Shown piece by piece: positions 38,082 through 46,589 of a DNA stretch of 64,000 bases; the first letter of the stretch is position 1, and the number at the start of each line of letters is the position of its first letter. The translations under genes were made by a program, and so were the position numbers. A model generated the notes under the pieces. It made no database searches and was not told the DNA's origin. It worked only from the letters and a program-made list of their open reading frames with translations. Origin of the DNA: Mycolicibacterium anyangense (lineage in GTDB: Bacteria > Actinomycetota > Actinomycetes > Mycobacteriales > Mycobacteriaceae); contig NZ_AP022620.1 of NCBI RefSeq assembly GCF_010731855.1, positions 4,774,001 to 4,838,000 of the forward strand. The letters are read 5' to 3'.

Positions 38082-40183
38082 GGCTCCTCGATCTCGGCGG
38101 GGCGCAACGCCGGCCACCAGATCCGCGGGCCGATCAACGTGAACAACGCCGGGATCACCACCGTGCGGACCACGAACGTGTCCAGCAGGATACCCAGGCC
38201 CACGATGATGCCCAACTGGGTCAGCACGATCAGGGGCAGCACCCCGAGCACGCAGAACACCGCGGCCAGAACGATTCCCGCACTGGTGATCACCGCACCG
38301 GTGGCCGACACGGCCCGCACGATGCCACCACGGGTTCCGTACGCAGGGGTCTCTTCCCTGGCCCGGGTCACCAGGAAGATGGTGTAGTCCACGCCGAGTG
38401 CGACCAGGAACAGGAAAGCGAACAGCGGGGTGCTGATGTCCAGTGCCGGGAAGCCCAGTAGGTGCACGCTGACCCAGCCACCCAGGCCGAGGGCGGCCAT
38501 GGTCGACAGCACGGTGGCCGCCACCAATACCAAGGGCGCCAGGGCTGCCCGCAGCAGCACGTAGAGCACGGCCAGCACCACGATGAGGATGGCCGGTATC
38601 ACCACCCAGCGGTCATGGACGGCTGCGGTTTTGGCGTCCAGCGCCTGGGCGTCCGATCCACCCACCAGCGCTCCGGGGTCGGCCTTCTTGACCGAATCAC
38701 GAAGGGCGACAACAGTATCGAACGCCTTCGTCGAAGCAGGGGCGGCGTCGGTGACGACCTGCCACTGGGTCAGCCCGGTGGCGGTCTGACCGGCGGTGTT
38801 CACCGACACCACGCCCGGGGTTGCCTGGATCGCCTGGGCGACCGCACCGGCCTTGTCGGTGCTGCCGATCACGCGGGTCGGGTCGGTGAGGCCGCTGGGG
38901 TAGTGCGCCGAGAGGGTCTTGAAGCCGGTCACCGAATCGGCGCTCACCCGGAACTGGTCGATCTGGTTGAGGCCGATCGGAGTGGCCAGCAAGCCGGCGG
39001 CCAGTACTGCGAGCACGGCGATCGAGGCGACAGCCACCCGGCTGGCGTGCCGGGACACCCAGTCGGCCACCCGATGCCATGCCCCGGTAGTGGTGATCTC
39101 GTCGGCGCCGGCCTTGGGGATGAAGGGCCAGAACAGCTTTCGGCCGAACAGCGCCAGCAGCGGTGGGAGTGCCAGCAGCACGAACACCGCGGCCACGAGT
39201 AGGCCTGCGGCGGCTTGCACGCCGAGGCTGCGGGTGCTCGGTGAGGAGGCGAACAACAGAGTCAGCAATGCCAGTACGACGGTGGCGTTGCTGGCCGCGA
39301 TCGCCGGACCGGCGTGCCGAACGGCCGTCTGTAGGGCCAGGCGGTGATTGTCATTGCGCCGCAGTTCCTCCCGGTAGCGCGAAATAAGCAGCAGCGCATA
39401 GTTGGTGCCCGCGCCGAACACCAGCACGCTGGTGATCCCCGACGTCGATCCATCCGCGGTCATTCCGCTGGCGTCGGCGATGGCCGAGCCGAGAACGGCG
39501 GCCACCCGGTCGGCGAAGGCGATCACTAGCAACGGCACCAGCCAGAGCACGGGGGAGCGGTAGGTGATGATCAACAACAGTGCGACCACCGCACCGGTGA
39601 CCGCGAGCAGCGTGACATTGGCACCGGAGAAGGCATTGGCGATATCGGCGCCGAACGCCGGGCCGCCGGTGACATTGGCCACCAGATCGCCGGGCAGACC
39701 GTCCTTGGCCGTCGCGCGCAGCTCCTTCACCTTGTCGCTGAGCGCGAACCCGGACAGCGTGGAGTCCAGTGGCACCGGCGCCAGCGCGGCCTGACCGTCG
39801 GTCGACGGCACCACCGGGATCGGGGGACCGCCGGGGCTGCCAGCGACGGACAGCATCCGGCCCCGTGCCGCGTCGGCGGCGGCCAGATCCGCCGGCGACA
39901 GGGCGCCACCGTCGCCACGGGTGACCACCAGGATCACCGGTGCCTGGTCGCCGCCGGGGAACTCCTCGAGCAGGGCGGCGACCTTCGCCGACTCGGCGCC
40001 CGGCGGCAGCGAGACCGGGGATGTGTCGTCCGAGGCGCTCTGACCGAGTGCGCCCATCAGTCCGACACCGATCAGGGCCACGAGCAGCGCGATGACCCAG
40101 GAGAAGCGGACGGAGAGCAGCTCGCCGATGCGTTCCCACATCGGCGGGGTGGGGTGAGGCGTCTTCCGCATGCACCCGAGCAT
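38063..40183 (-). CDS. MMPL family RND transporter
   Basis: This 706-residue transporter has two repeats of one helix, a large extracytoplasmic loop and five to six helices. Conserved MMPL stretches are VLVFGAGTNYALLLISRYREEL (first repeat) and FLVALGVDYTIFLVTRAREE (second repeat); Asp-Tyr in the latter is the proton-relay pair of MmpL proteins. It lacks the long cytoplasmic tail of MmpL3 and is of the smaller drug- or lipid-exporter class. ATG at 40183 and 40171 are both possible. It diverges from a MarR gene with repeats between them. Confidence 0.92.
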   Translation of the reverse strand: MLGCMRKTPHPTPPMWERIGELLSVRFSWVIALLVALIGVGLMGALGQSASDDTSPVSLPPGAESAKVAALLEEFPGGDQAPVILVVTRGDGGALSPADLAAADAARGRMLSVAGSPGGPPIPVVPSTDGQAALAPVPLDSTLSGFALSDKVKELRATAKDGLPGDLVANVTGGPAFGADIANAFSGANVTLLAVTGAVVALLLIITYRSPVLWLVPLLVIAFADRVAAVLGSAIADASGMTADGSTSGITSVLVFGAGTNYALLLISRYREELRRNDNHRLALQTAVRHAGPAIAASNATVVLALLTLLFASSPSTRSLGVQAAAGLLVAAVFVLLALPPLLALFGRKLFWPFIPKAGADEITTTGAWHRVADWVSRHASRVAVASIAVLAVLAAGLLATPIGLNQIDQFRVSADSVTGFKTLSAHYPSGLTDPTRVIGSTDKAGAVAQAIQATPGVVSVNTAGQTATGLTQWQVVTDAAPASTKAFDTVVALRDSVKKADPGALVGGSDAQALDAKTAAVHDRWVVIPAILIVVLAVLYVLLRAALAPLVLVAATVLSTMAALGLGGWVSVHLLGFPALDISTPLFAFLFLVALGVDYTIFLVTRAREETPAYGTRGGIVRAVSATGAVITSAGIVLAAVFCVLGVLPLIVLTQLGIIVGLGILLDTFVVRTVVIPALFTLIGPRIWWPALRPAEIEEPYRSRF

Positions 40184-40194
40184 AGCTTCATTTT

Positions 40195-40226
40195 CTTAAC
40201 AGTTCATCTACTTAACAGATAAGATG
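40195..40226. promoter_or_regulatory. Candidate MarR operator
   Basis: Two direct copies of CTTAACAG (40195-40202, 40211-40218) lie between the divergent MMPL and marR genes. The second sits inside an imperfect palindrome ATCT-N7-AGAT (40206-40220). Confidence 0.5.
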
Positions 40227-40231
40227 GTGGG

Positions 40232-40714
40232 ATGGATGACTCGCGCCGGGCGGCACTGGAATCGGCGGTGGTCGCGGATGTGCAGGCACTCTCAGCCGAA
40301 TCCGATCAGATCGGCCGGGCGTTCGCCGGCGTGCATGACTTGTCGGCCAACGACTTTCGCGCGCTCACCCACGTCATGGTCGCCGAGAATGCCGGCACCC
40401 CGCTGACCCCGGGGGACCTGAAGGCCCGGATGGGGATGTCCGGGGCCGCCATCACCTACCTCGTCGAGCGGATGATCGATTCCGGCCACCTGCGGCGCGA
40501 ACCGCATCCCGCCGACCGTCGCAAGGTGATCCTGCGCTACGCCGACCACGGTATTGAGGTGGGCAAGGCGTTCTTCACGCCGCTGGCCACCCACACCCAC
40601 CGCGCCCTGGCGGAGCTGCCGGAGTCCGACCTGGAAGCGGCCCACCGGGTGTTCCGCGCGGTGTTGGCCGCCATGGGCGGGTTCCGTGCCGACCTGTCGG
40701 CGTCTCCTGGTTAG
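40232..40714 (+). CDS. MarR family transcriptional regulator
   Basis: This 160-residue winged-helix regulator has recognition helix PGDLKARMGMSGAAITYLVERMIDSG (about 59-84) and wing HPADRRKVILRYADHG with the conserved Asp-Arg-Arg. It most likely represses the divergent MMPL exporter and itself. A AAA ATPase gene follows after 8 bp and may share its transcript. The ATG at 40232 follows GGTGGG. Confidence 0.88.
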   Translation: MDDSRRAALESAVVADVQALSAESDQIGRAFAGVHDLSANDFRALTHVMVAENAGTPLTPGDLKARMGMSGAAITYLVERMIDSGHLRREPHPADRRKVILRYADHGIEVGKAFFTPLATHTHRALAELPESDLEAAHRVFRAVLAAMGGFRADLSASPG

Positions 40715-40722
40715 CTGGCGCC

Positions 40723-41841
40723 GTGCTCGACACCGTTGCCGTGGAGAACTACCGATCGCTGCGCCGGCTTGTCGTACCGCTGAGCCGCTGCAATGTGGTC
40801 ACCGGTCCCAACGGCAGCGGGAAGTCGAGTCTCTACCGTGCGCTGCGGCTGTTGGCCGACTCGGCCCGCAACGGAGCGGTCAGCGCGCTGGCCCGGGAGG
40901 GCGGTCTGAGTTCGACGATGTGGGCTGGCGTGGGCGAGAAAGGGCGGCCGGCCAGCCTCAAGCTGGGTTTCGCCGGTGCGGACTTCGGCTACGCCGTCGA
41001 CTTCGGGATGCCGGTGCCCGGGCGCACGGCCTTCAATCTGGATCCGGAGATCAAATCCGAGTCGGTCTGGGGCGGCCCCGTGCTGCGGCCGTCGACCGTG
41101 CTGGCCGAGCGGGGTGGACCGTCGGTGCGGATCCGTGCTGCCGACGACGGCTGGCGCACCGCGCCCACCACGCTGCGCCCATTCGACAGCATGCTCAGCG
41201 AGCTCGCCGACCCCCAGGCCGCGCCCGAGCTGCTGGTGCTGCGTGACCAGGTGCGGTCCTGGCGGTTCTACGATCACGTCCGCACCGATACCGATGCCCC
41301 GGCGCGGCGGCCGCAGATCGGCACCCGTACCCCCGTGCTCGGTCACGACGGTGCCGATCTGGCCGCCGCACTGCAGACCATCGTCGAGATCGGCGATGCC
41401 GCAGCGCTGGCCGAGGCGGTGGACCGCGCCTTTCCCGGCAGCACGGTGGAGATCGACTGCACCGACATCCGGTTCGAGCTGCGGCTGCGCCAGCCGGGCA
41501 TGCTGCGGGCGCTGACCGCCGCGGAACTGTCCGACGGCACACTGCGCTACCTGCTGTGGGTGGCGGCGCTGCTGACACCACGACCGGCGGAACTGACAGT
41601 GCTCAACGAGCCCGAGGCCAGTCTGCATCCCGATCTGCTGCCGGCGCTGGCCGGGCTGATCACCCGTGCGGCCGAGGGGTCGCAGGTCGTCGTGGTCACG
41701 CACGCCGCCCCGCTGGCGTCGGCGCTGGGCCGTGAACGTGACGTGACTACCATCGAACTCACCAAGACCGAGGGCCAGACGCAGATCGTCGGCCAGGGCT
41801 TGCTCGACGAGCCGTCCTGGCATTGGCCTACCCGGGGCTGA
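40723..41841 (+). CDS. RecF/OLD-like AAA ATPase of unknown role
   Basis: This 372-residue ABC-type ATPase has the AAA_21 layout: an N-terminal strand VAVENYRSLRRLVVPLS, Walker A GPNGSGKS at 28-35, a signature-like ELSDGTLRYL (about 267-276), Walker B LTVLNEPEASLHP (about 290-302) and the switch His in VVVVTHAAPLA. Proteins of this group include OLD nucleases and anti-phage or DNA-repair ATPases, but no TOPRIM or nuclease domain is fused here. The GTG start lies 8 bp after marR. The partner is unknown. Confidence 0.82.
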   Translation: MLDTVAVENYRSLRRLVVPLSRCNVVTGPNGSGKSSLYRALRLLADSARNGAVSALAREGGLSSTMWAGVGEKGRPASLKLGFAGADFGYAVDFGMPVPGRTAFNLDPEIKSESVWGGPVLRPSTVLAERGGPSVRIRAADDGWRTAPTTLRPFDSMLSELADPQAAPELLVLRDQVRSWRFYDHVRTDTDAPARRPQIGTRTPVLGHDGADLAAALQTIVEIGDAAALAEAVDRAFPGSTVEIDCTDIRFELRLRQPGMLRALTAAELSDGTLRYLLWVAALLTPRPAELTVLNEPEASLHPDLLPALAGLITRAAEGSQVVVVTHAAPLASALGRERDVTTIELTKTEGQTQIVGQGLLDEPSWHWPTRG

Positions 41842-41848
41842 GCACACC

Positions 41849-41854
41849 TATCCT
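41849..41854 (+). promoter_or_regulatory. -10 element of purT, near-leaderless
   Basis: TATCCT ends 8 nt before the ATG at 41863, favouring that start over the TTG at 41854 inside it. Confidence 0.45.
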
Positions 41855-41862
41855 TGGGCATC

Positions 41863-43044
41863 ATGCGCGTCATGCTGGTGGGGTCCGGTGAACTGAGCCG
41901 CGAGCTGGTGCTGGCGTTCCAGCGCCTCGGTGCCCAGGTGACCGCTGTCGACCGCTATGCCGGGGCCCCGGCGCACGACGCCGCCGACGAGGCCCTGGTG
42001 GTCAAGATGACCGATCCCGACGAACTCGCCGCCGCGATCACCCGCGTCGAGCCCGACTACGTCGTCGTCGACACCAATGCGGTGGCCATCGACGCGCTGC
42101 GCGCGATCGAGGAGAACGGGGGAGCGCAAGTGGTGCCGTCGGTGCACGCCACCCGGCTGAGTCTGGACCGCGAAGGCATCCGCACGCTGGCCGCCGACGA
42201 GCTGGGCCTGCCGACGGCACCGTTCTGGTTCGCCGGCTCGGTGGCCGAGCTCACCGCGATCGCCGAGCACGCCGGCTTTCCGCTCGTGGTCAAGCCGGTG
42301 GTCGGCGTACCGGGTCAAGGTCAGTCGGTGCTGCTGCGACCCGACGATGTCGAACCGGCCTGGCAGCGGGCCGTGGACGCGGGCGGGCGGGTGCCGCACA
42401 ACCGGGTGCTGGCCGAGACCGTCGTCGAGATCGACTACGCCGTCACCCTGCTGACCATCCGCACCGAGGGGCCTTCCGGCCCGGCGCTGCATTTCTGCGA
42501 ACCGATCGGCTACCGGCAACTCGACGGCGGCGTGCTGGAGTCCTGGCAGCCCCAGCACATGACGCTGGCCGCACTCGGGGCGGCCAAGTCGGTGGCCGCG
42601 CGCATCGTGCGGGCGCTCGGCGGCCGTGGCGTGTTCGCGGTGGAACTGCTGGTTCGTGGTGACGAGGTGTACTTCTCCGATGTCCGCGTGCGTCCGTCGG
42701 ACAGTGCCCTGGTGACGCTGCGTACGCAGCGTCTCTCGCAGTTCGAATTGCATGCCCGCGCGGTGCTGGGGCTGCCGGTCGACACCATCATGATCTCGCC
42801 GGGGGCGGCCGAGGTGGCGTACGCCGACGAGGCCGACGGCAGCCCGCAACGCCGGCCCGAACCGGCCGCCGTGCTCGCCGAGGCACTGACTGTGCCCGAG
42901 AGCGATGTCCGGTTGTTCGGGCGCCACGAGGGGTCGTCGCAGCTGCGGCTGACCCTGGCGCTGGCCACCGCCGGTGATGTGACGACGGCCCGGGACCGGG
43001 TGCGTCAGGTTTCGACCACCCTGCGGAGGCTCTGGCAGACATGA
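41863..43044 (+). CDS. purT: Formate-dependent phosphoribosylglycinamide formyltransferase
   Basis: This 393-residue ATP-grasp enzyme uses formate and ATP to formylate GAR in purine synthesis, as an alternative to folate-dependent PurN. N-terminal MLVGSGELSRELVLAFQRLG, the substrate loop DRYAGAPAHDAADEALVV, the ATP-grasp segment PLVVKPVVGVPGQGQSV and the metal stretch GVFAVELLVRGDEVYFSDVRVRPSDS are family-typical. The ATG at 41863 gives the standard N-terminus. M. tuberculosis Rv0389 is the counterpart. Its stop overlaps the next start (ATGA). Confidence 0.94.
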   Translation: MRVMLVGSGELSRELVLAFQRLGAQVTAVDRYAGAPAHDAADEALVVKMTDPDELAAAITRVEPDYVVVDTNAVAIDALRAIEENGGAQVVPSVHATRLSLDREGIRTLAADELGLPTAPFWFAGSVAELTAIAEHAGFPLVVKPVVGVPGQGQSVLLRPDDVEPAWQRAVDAGGRVPHNRVLAETVVEIDYAVTLLTIRTEGPSGPALHFCEPIGYRQLDGGVLESWQPQHMTLAALGAAKSVAARIVRALGGRGVFAVELLVRGDEVYFSDVRVRPSDSALVTLRTQRLSQFELHARAVLGLPVDTIMISPGAAEVAYADEADGSPQRRPEPAAVLAEALTVPESDVRLFGRHEGSSQLRLTLALATAGDVTTARDRVRQVSTTLRRLWQT

Positions 43045-43478
43045 CCGAGAACGAGAACACCGGATCGAGTCCGATGCCGATCTTGATCGCCCTCGGGGTG
43101 GCTGCGATCGTCCTGATCGGATTCGGCGTCTCCTGGTTGTTCCGCGGCGATGGCCTGACCGAGGACAACCGGGTGGGCCGTGCCGCCGTCGGCCAGAACG
43201 ACGCCCTGCAGCGCGAGAACTACTCTGACTTCCGCAAGTACACCTGTGCACAGCAACAGGGCACCGAAGCCGAAGTGATTGCCCGCCAACAACAGTCGAA
43301 GTCCGCGCGCGGCGCACGGTTCGTCGACGATGTCACCGCGGTGAAGATCGACGGTGACCGGGCCACCGCAACCGTCGTCTATCACTTCGAGCACACCCCT
43401 GATAATCGGTTGCAGACGCCGATGACGTTCGTGCGCGAGGGTGGGGATTGGACGGTCTGCTCACCTGGTCCGGTCTAG
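43041..43478 (+). CDS. Small membrane-anchored protein with extracytoplasmic domain
   Basis: This 145-residue protein has one membrane helix (about 13-35, ILIALGVAAIVLIGFGVSWLF) followed by an outside domain with two Cys (FRKYTCAQQQ, DWTVCSPG) that may pair. The layout resembles the Rv0361-like protein at 29105-29839, an NTF2-like fold behind an anchor. It is translationally coupled to purT. Function is unknown. Confidence 0.7.
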   Translation: MTENENTGSSPMPILIALGVAAIVLIGFGVSWLFRGDGLTEDNRVGRAAVGQNDALQRENYSDFRKYTCAQQQGTEAEVIARQQQSKSARGARFVDDVTAVKIDGDRATATVVYHFEHTPDNRLQTPMTFVREGGDWTVCSPGPV

Positions 43479-43522
43479 GCACCACTCGATTCATCGCAGC
43501 CCGATGTGGGAGACTCACGGCC

Positions 43523-43936
43523 GTGAGCTATGCAGGTGACATCACCCCGCAGGAGAGCTGGAAGTTACTCAGTGAGAACCCGGACGCGGTGCTGGTGGAC
43601 TGCCGCACCGACGCCGAATGGCGGTGGGTGGGCGTACCCGACCTGACCGGCCTCGGGCGCAACGTGGTGTTCGTCGAGTGGAACCGTAGCAACGGGACCC
43701 ACAATGACGACTTCGTCGCCGAGCTGATCGATGCCGGCGTCACTCCCGGTGAACGGCCGGTGGTCTTCCTCTGCCGGTCGGGCAACCGCTCGATCCCCGC
43801 CGCCGAGGCCGCCACCGCCGCCGGTATCGCGCCGTCCTACAACATGCTCGACGGCTTCGAAGGTCAACTCGATGAGCTCGGGCACCGTGGCGTCAACGGC
43901 TGGCGGGCGCTGGGTCTGCCCTGGAAGCAATCGTGA
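43523..43936 (+). CDS. Rhodanese-like sulfurtransferase (Rv0390-like)
   Basis: This 137-residue single-domain rhodanese has the active-site loop CRSGNRS with catalytic Cys84, preceded by VLVDCRTDAEW and WNRSNGTHNDDFVAELI. It transfers sulfane sulfur to a thiol acceptor. It lies directly before metZ, so a role in sulfur assimilation or homocysteine formation is plausible. The GTG at 43523 gives the family-typical length; an in-frame ATG at 43448 would overlap the preceding gene. Confidence 0.88.
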   Translation: MSYAGDITPQESWKLLSENPDAVLVDCRTDAEWRWVGVPDLTGLGRNVVFVEWNRSNGTHNDDFVAELIDAGVTPGERPVVFLCRSGNRSIPAAEAATAAGIAPSYNMLDGFEGQLDELGHRGVNGWRALGLPWKQS

Positions 43937-43945
43937 GCTACCGAA

Positions 43946-44007
43946 GACGAGCGCGAGTGAGGATCGCAGCGAGGGACGAGCGAGGACCGGAGCGAGCGGG
44001 AGTCGAG
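43946..44007 (+). repeat. GAGCGAG-type intergenic repeat before metZ
   Basis: The gap between the rhodanese gene and metZ is made of degenerate GAGCGAG/GAGGAxCG units (CGAGCGCGAG, GCAGCGAGGGACGAGCGAGGA, CGGAGCGAGCGGGAG). Similar purine-rich repeats are scattered in actinobacterial intergenic regions. It encodes no protein. Confidence 0.55.
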
Positions 44008-44009
44008 AG

Positions 44010-45230
44010 ATGAGCGAGCCCGCTGGTCCGGTCCCGTCGGTGCGGATTCCCGCCCCGCTGCCCGACGGTGTCAGCCAGGCCACCATCGGTGTGCGCGGCG
44101 GGCTGCTGCGCTCGGGCTTCGAGGAGACGGCCGAGGCGGTGTACCTGACGTCGGGCTACGTCTACGAGTCGGCGGCCGAGGCAGAGAAGGCCTTCACCGG
44201 CGAGATCGACCGCTACGTCTACTCCCGCTACGGCAACCCGACCATCTCGATGTTCGAGGAGCGGCTGCGGCTGATCGAAGGCGCACCCGCGGCGTTCGCC
44301 ACCGCCTCGGGAATGTCAGCAGTGTTCACCGCACTCGGCGCCCTGCTGGGTGCCGGCGACCGGTTGGTGGCCGCACGCAGCCTGTTCGGCTCGTGCTTCG
44401 TGGTCTGTAGCGAGATCCTGCCGCGCTGGGGTGTGGAAACCGTCTTCGTCGACGGCGACGACCTCTCGCAGTGGGAAGAAGCCCTGAGCAAGCCGACCCA
44501 GGCGGTGTTCTTCGAAACCCCGTCCAACCCGATGCAGTCGCTGGTCGACATCGCGGCGGTGTCGGATCTGGCCCATGCGGCAGGCGCAAAGGTGGTGTTG
44601 GACAACGTCTTTGCCACTCCGCTGCTACAGCAGGGCATTCCGCTGGGCGTCGACGTGGTGGTGTACTCGGGTACCAAGCACATCGACGGGCAGGGCCGGG
44701 TGCTCGGTGGGGCCATCCTCGGCGACAGGGAATACATCGACGGGCCGGTGCAGAAGCTCATGCGCCACACCGGCCCCGCGCTCAGCGCGTTCAATGCCTG
44801 GGTGCTGCTCAAGGGCCTGGAGACCATGTCGGTCCGGGTGGACTACTCGAACCGGTCCGCCCACCGCATCGCCGAGTTCCTGGAGGCTCAGCCCGGCGTG
44901 AACTGGGTGAGGTACCCCTTCCTGGAATCACACCCGCAGTTCGACCTGGCCAAGCGCCAGATGCGCGGCGGCGGCACCGTGGTGACCTTCGAACTAGACG
45001 GTGGCAAGGACCGGGCGTTCGAGGTGCTCGACAAGCTCCAGGTGATCGACATCTCCAACAACCTGGGCGATGCCAAGTCGCTGATCACCCATCCGGCGAC
45101 CACCACCCATCGGGCGATGGGTCCCGAAGGCCGCGCCGCCATCGGTCTGGGCGACGGCGTGGTCCGTATTTCGGTGGGCCTGGAGGGCACCGAGGATCTG
45201 ATCGCCGATCTGGATCGGGCCCTGAGCTAG
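44010..45230 (+). CDS. metZ: O-succinylhomoserine sulfhydrylase
   Basis: This 406-residue PLP enzyme makes homocysteine from O-succinyl- or O-acetylhomoserine and sulfide, for methionine synthesis. The PLP lysine is Lys223 in YSGTKHIDGQGR; the phosphate-binding ASGMSAVFTAL and the tetramer-contact RYVYSRYGNPT are present. Length equals M. tuberculosis MetZ (Rv0391). The ATG at 44010 follows a GAGAG stretch. The rhodanese gene upstream fits a sulfur theme. Confidence 0.95.
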   Translation: MSEPAGPVPSVRIPAPLPDGVSQATIGVRGGLLRSGFEETAEAVYLTSGYVYESAAEAEKAFTGEIDRYVYSRYGNPTISMFEERLRLIEGAPAAFATASGMSAVFTALGALLGAGDRLVAARSLFGSCFVVCSEILPRWGVETVFVDGDDLSQWEEALSKPTQAVFFETPSNPMQSLVDIAAVSDLAHAAGAKVVLDNVFATPLLQQGIPLGVDVVVYSGTKHIDGQGRVLGGAILGDREYIDGPVQKLMRHTGPALSAFNAWVLLKGLETMSVRVDYSNRSAHRIAEFLEAQPGVNWVRYPFLESHPQFDLAKRQMRGGGTVVTFELDGGKDRAFEVLDKLQVIDISNNLGDAKSLITHPATTTHRAMGPEGRAAIGLGDGVVRISVGLEGTEDLIADLDRALS

Positions 45231-45232
45231 CG

Positions 45233-45685
45233 GTGTCGCGGCAATCGGATGCCAAGAAGGCCCGCCGCAAAAAGCGGCAGGTTGCCCGCGACGCCCGCTG
45301 GATCCCCGAGCCGGTGCTGGAATCCCTGCTCGGAGACCAATTCGACGACGAGCCAGGCGAACTCGACGAGGCTGTCGAGGCATTCGACTCCTGGCTGGTC
45401 GACCGTGGCTGGACCTTCGACGAGGAGTTCTCCAGCGAGAGCTTGCTCAGCTGGTTCTTTGCCCCGTCGGCGAGCGAGTTCGGAGACGAGCGGTTCGAAC
45501 CGGTGACCAGGATCTGGATCACCTCCGCCGGCGCCGAGGACGATTTCCCGGACCGGGCCACCGCGGTGCTGGTGGGCACCGGCGGTGACCAGGGGCGGCT
45601 GTACACCGTGGCGCCCGAAGCGCTGATGCGCGGAATCGAGTCGATCGAGGCGTACCGGCCCGGCGCGGCCGTCCCTGCTCTCTAG
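45233..45685 (+). CDS. Hypothetical protein with basic N-terminus
   Basis: This 150-residue soluble protein begins with a strongly basic segment (SRQSDAKKARRKKRQVARDARW) that could bind nucleic acid. An acidic, aromatic body follows (FDSWLVDRGWTFDEEFSSESLLSWFF). No family is recognised. The GTG lies 2 bp after metZ, so the two are co-transcribed. Its stop overlaps that of the convergent SDR gene by 4 bp. Confidence 0.7.
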   Translation: MSRQSDAKKARRKKRQVARDARWIPEPVLESLLGDQFDDEPGELDEAVEAFDSWLVDRGWTFDEEFSSESLLSWFFAPSASEFGDERFEPVTRIWITSAGAEDDFPDRATAVLVGTGGDQGRLYTVAPEALMRGIESIEAYRPGAAVPAL

Positions 45686-46545
45686 TCGCCCTTGGGCGGT
45701 TCGACGACGCCGGTCGCCGCTTGGGCGCGCTGCTCGTAGGCTGCCCTGGCCGTGGTGTCGAAGTCGAGGAACACCCGGTCGGTTCCCGACTTCCGGCTCA
45801 TCCAGCGCCGTGCCTTCGGCGGCAGGAACGCAGTCGCCGCCGCGATAAACCGCAGCGGATAGGGAACGGAGACAATGGTTGTGGGTTTCTCGAGAGTCTT
45901 GACCACGGCCGCGGCGATGTCTTCCGGTTGCACCGGCTTGTTGGCGCCGGTGGCCTTGGTGCCGGCGATCAGCTCGGTGTTGGTGAACGTCGGCATGACA
46001 CAGCTGACCTGGACACCCTGCGGTGCGAACTCGTCGGACAGCGCGGTGGACAACCCCACGACCGCGAACTTCGTTCCCGCATAGAGGGCCTGGCCCGGCA
46101 CGGCCAGCATGCCGGCCAGCGAGGCGATGTTGACGATGTGCCCGCGGCGGCGGTTGACCATCTCCGGAAGCGCCAGGCGGCAACCGGTGAGCACACCGTA
46201 GAAATTGACCTCGATCGCAGTGCGGATCGCCTGTTCGGAGTGGTCCAGGAATGGGCCGACCGGCATCACGCCGGCGTTGTTGATCAACACGTCGATGTGT
46301 CCGGCGCCGTCAGCGCGGGCCTTGTCCAGGAAGGTTGCGAACGACTCGGGATCGGTGACGTCCAGTGGATAACCCGAAACGGGTCCGATCTTGCTGAGCT
46401 GGGCCACCGCGGACTCTTCGAGCGCCACGTCACGATCGCCGATGACGACGCGGGCACCGCGCTGCAGCAGCGCCCGGGCAGTGGCGAACCCGATGCCGCG
46501 GGCGGCGCCGGTGATGGCGATGGTCTTGCCTCGGATGTTGTCCAT
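45682..46545 (-). CDS. SDR family oxidoreductase
   Basis: This 287-residue short-chain dehydrogenase has cofactor motif ITGAARGIGFATARAL (residues 10-25), NNAG (about 93), Ser in NIASLAG (about 140) and the YxxxK pair in YAGTKFAVV (about 154-158). A C-terminal extension (MSRKSGTDRVFLDFDTTARAAYEQRAQ) is typical of mycobacterial acyl-chain SDRs. The ATG at 46545 is chosen for its family start. Substrate is unknown. Confidence 0.9.
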   Translation of the reverse strand: MDNIRGKTIAITGAARGIGFATARALLQRGARVVIGDRDVALEESAVAQLSKIGPVSGYPLDVTDPESFATFLDKARADGAGHIDVLINNAGVMPVGPFLDHSEQAIRTAIEVNFYGVLTGCRLALPEMVNRRRGHIVNIASLAGMLAVPGQALYAGTKFAVVGLSTALSDEFAPQGVQVSCVMPTFTNTELIAGTKATGANKPVQPEDIAAAVVKTLEKPTTIVSVPYPLRFIAAATAFLPPKARRWMSRKSGTDRVFLDFDTTARAAYEQRAQAATGVVEPPKGD

Positions 46546-46589
46546 GGTGAGGCATTTTACAGGTGTCAACTTTGTCAGTGGGCGAGGCG

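Noticed and set aside
45490..45510. GTTCGAAC as a second LexA site
   Set aside because: Only a half-match, inside a coding region, without promoter context.
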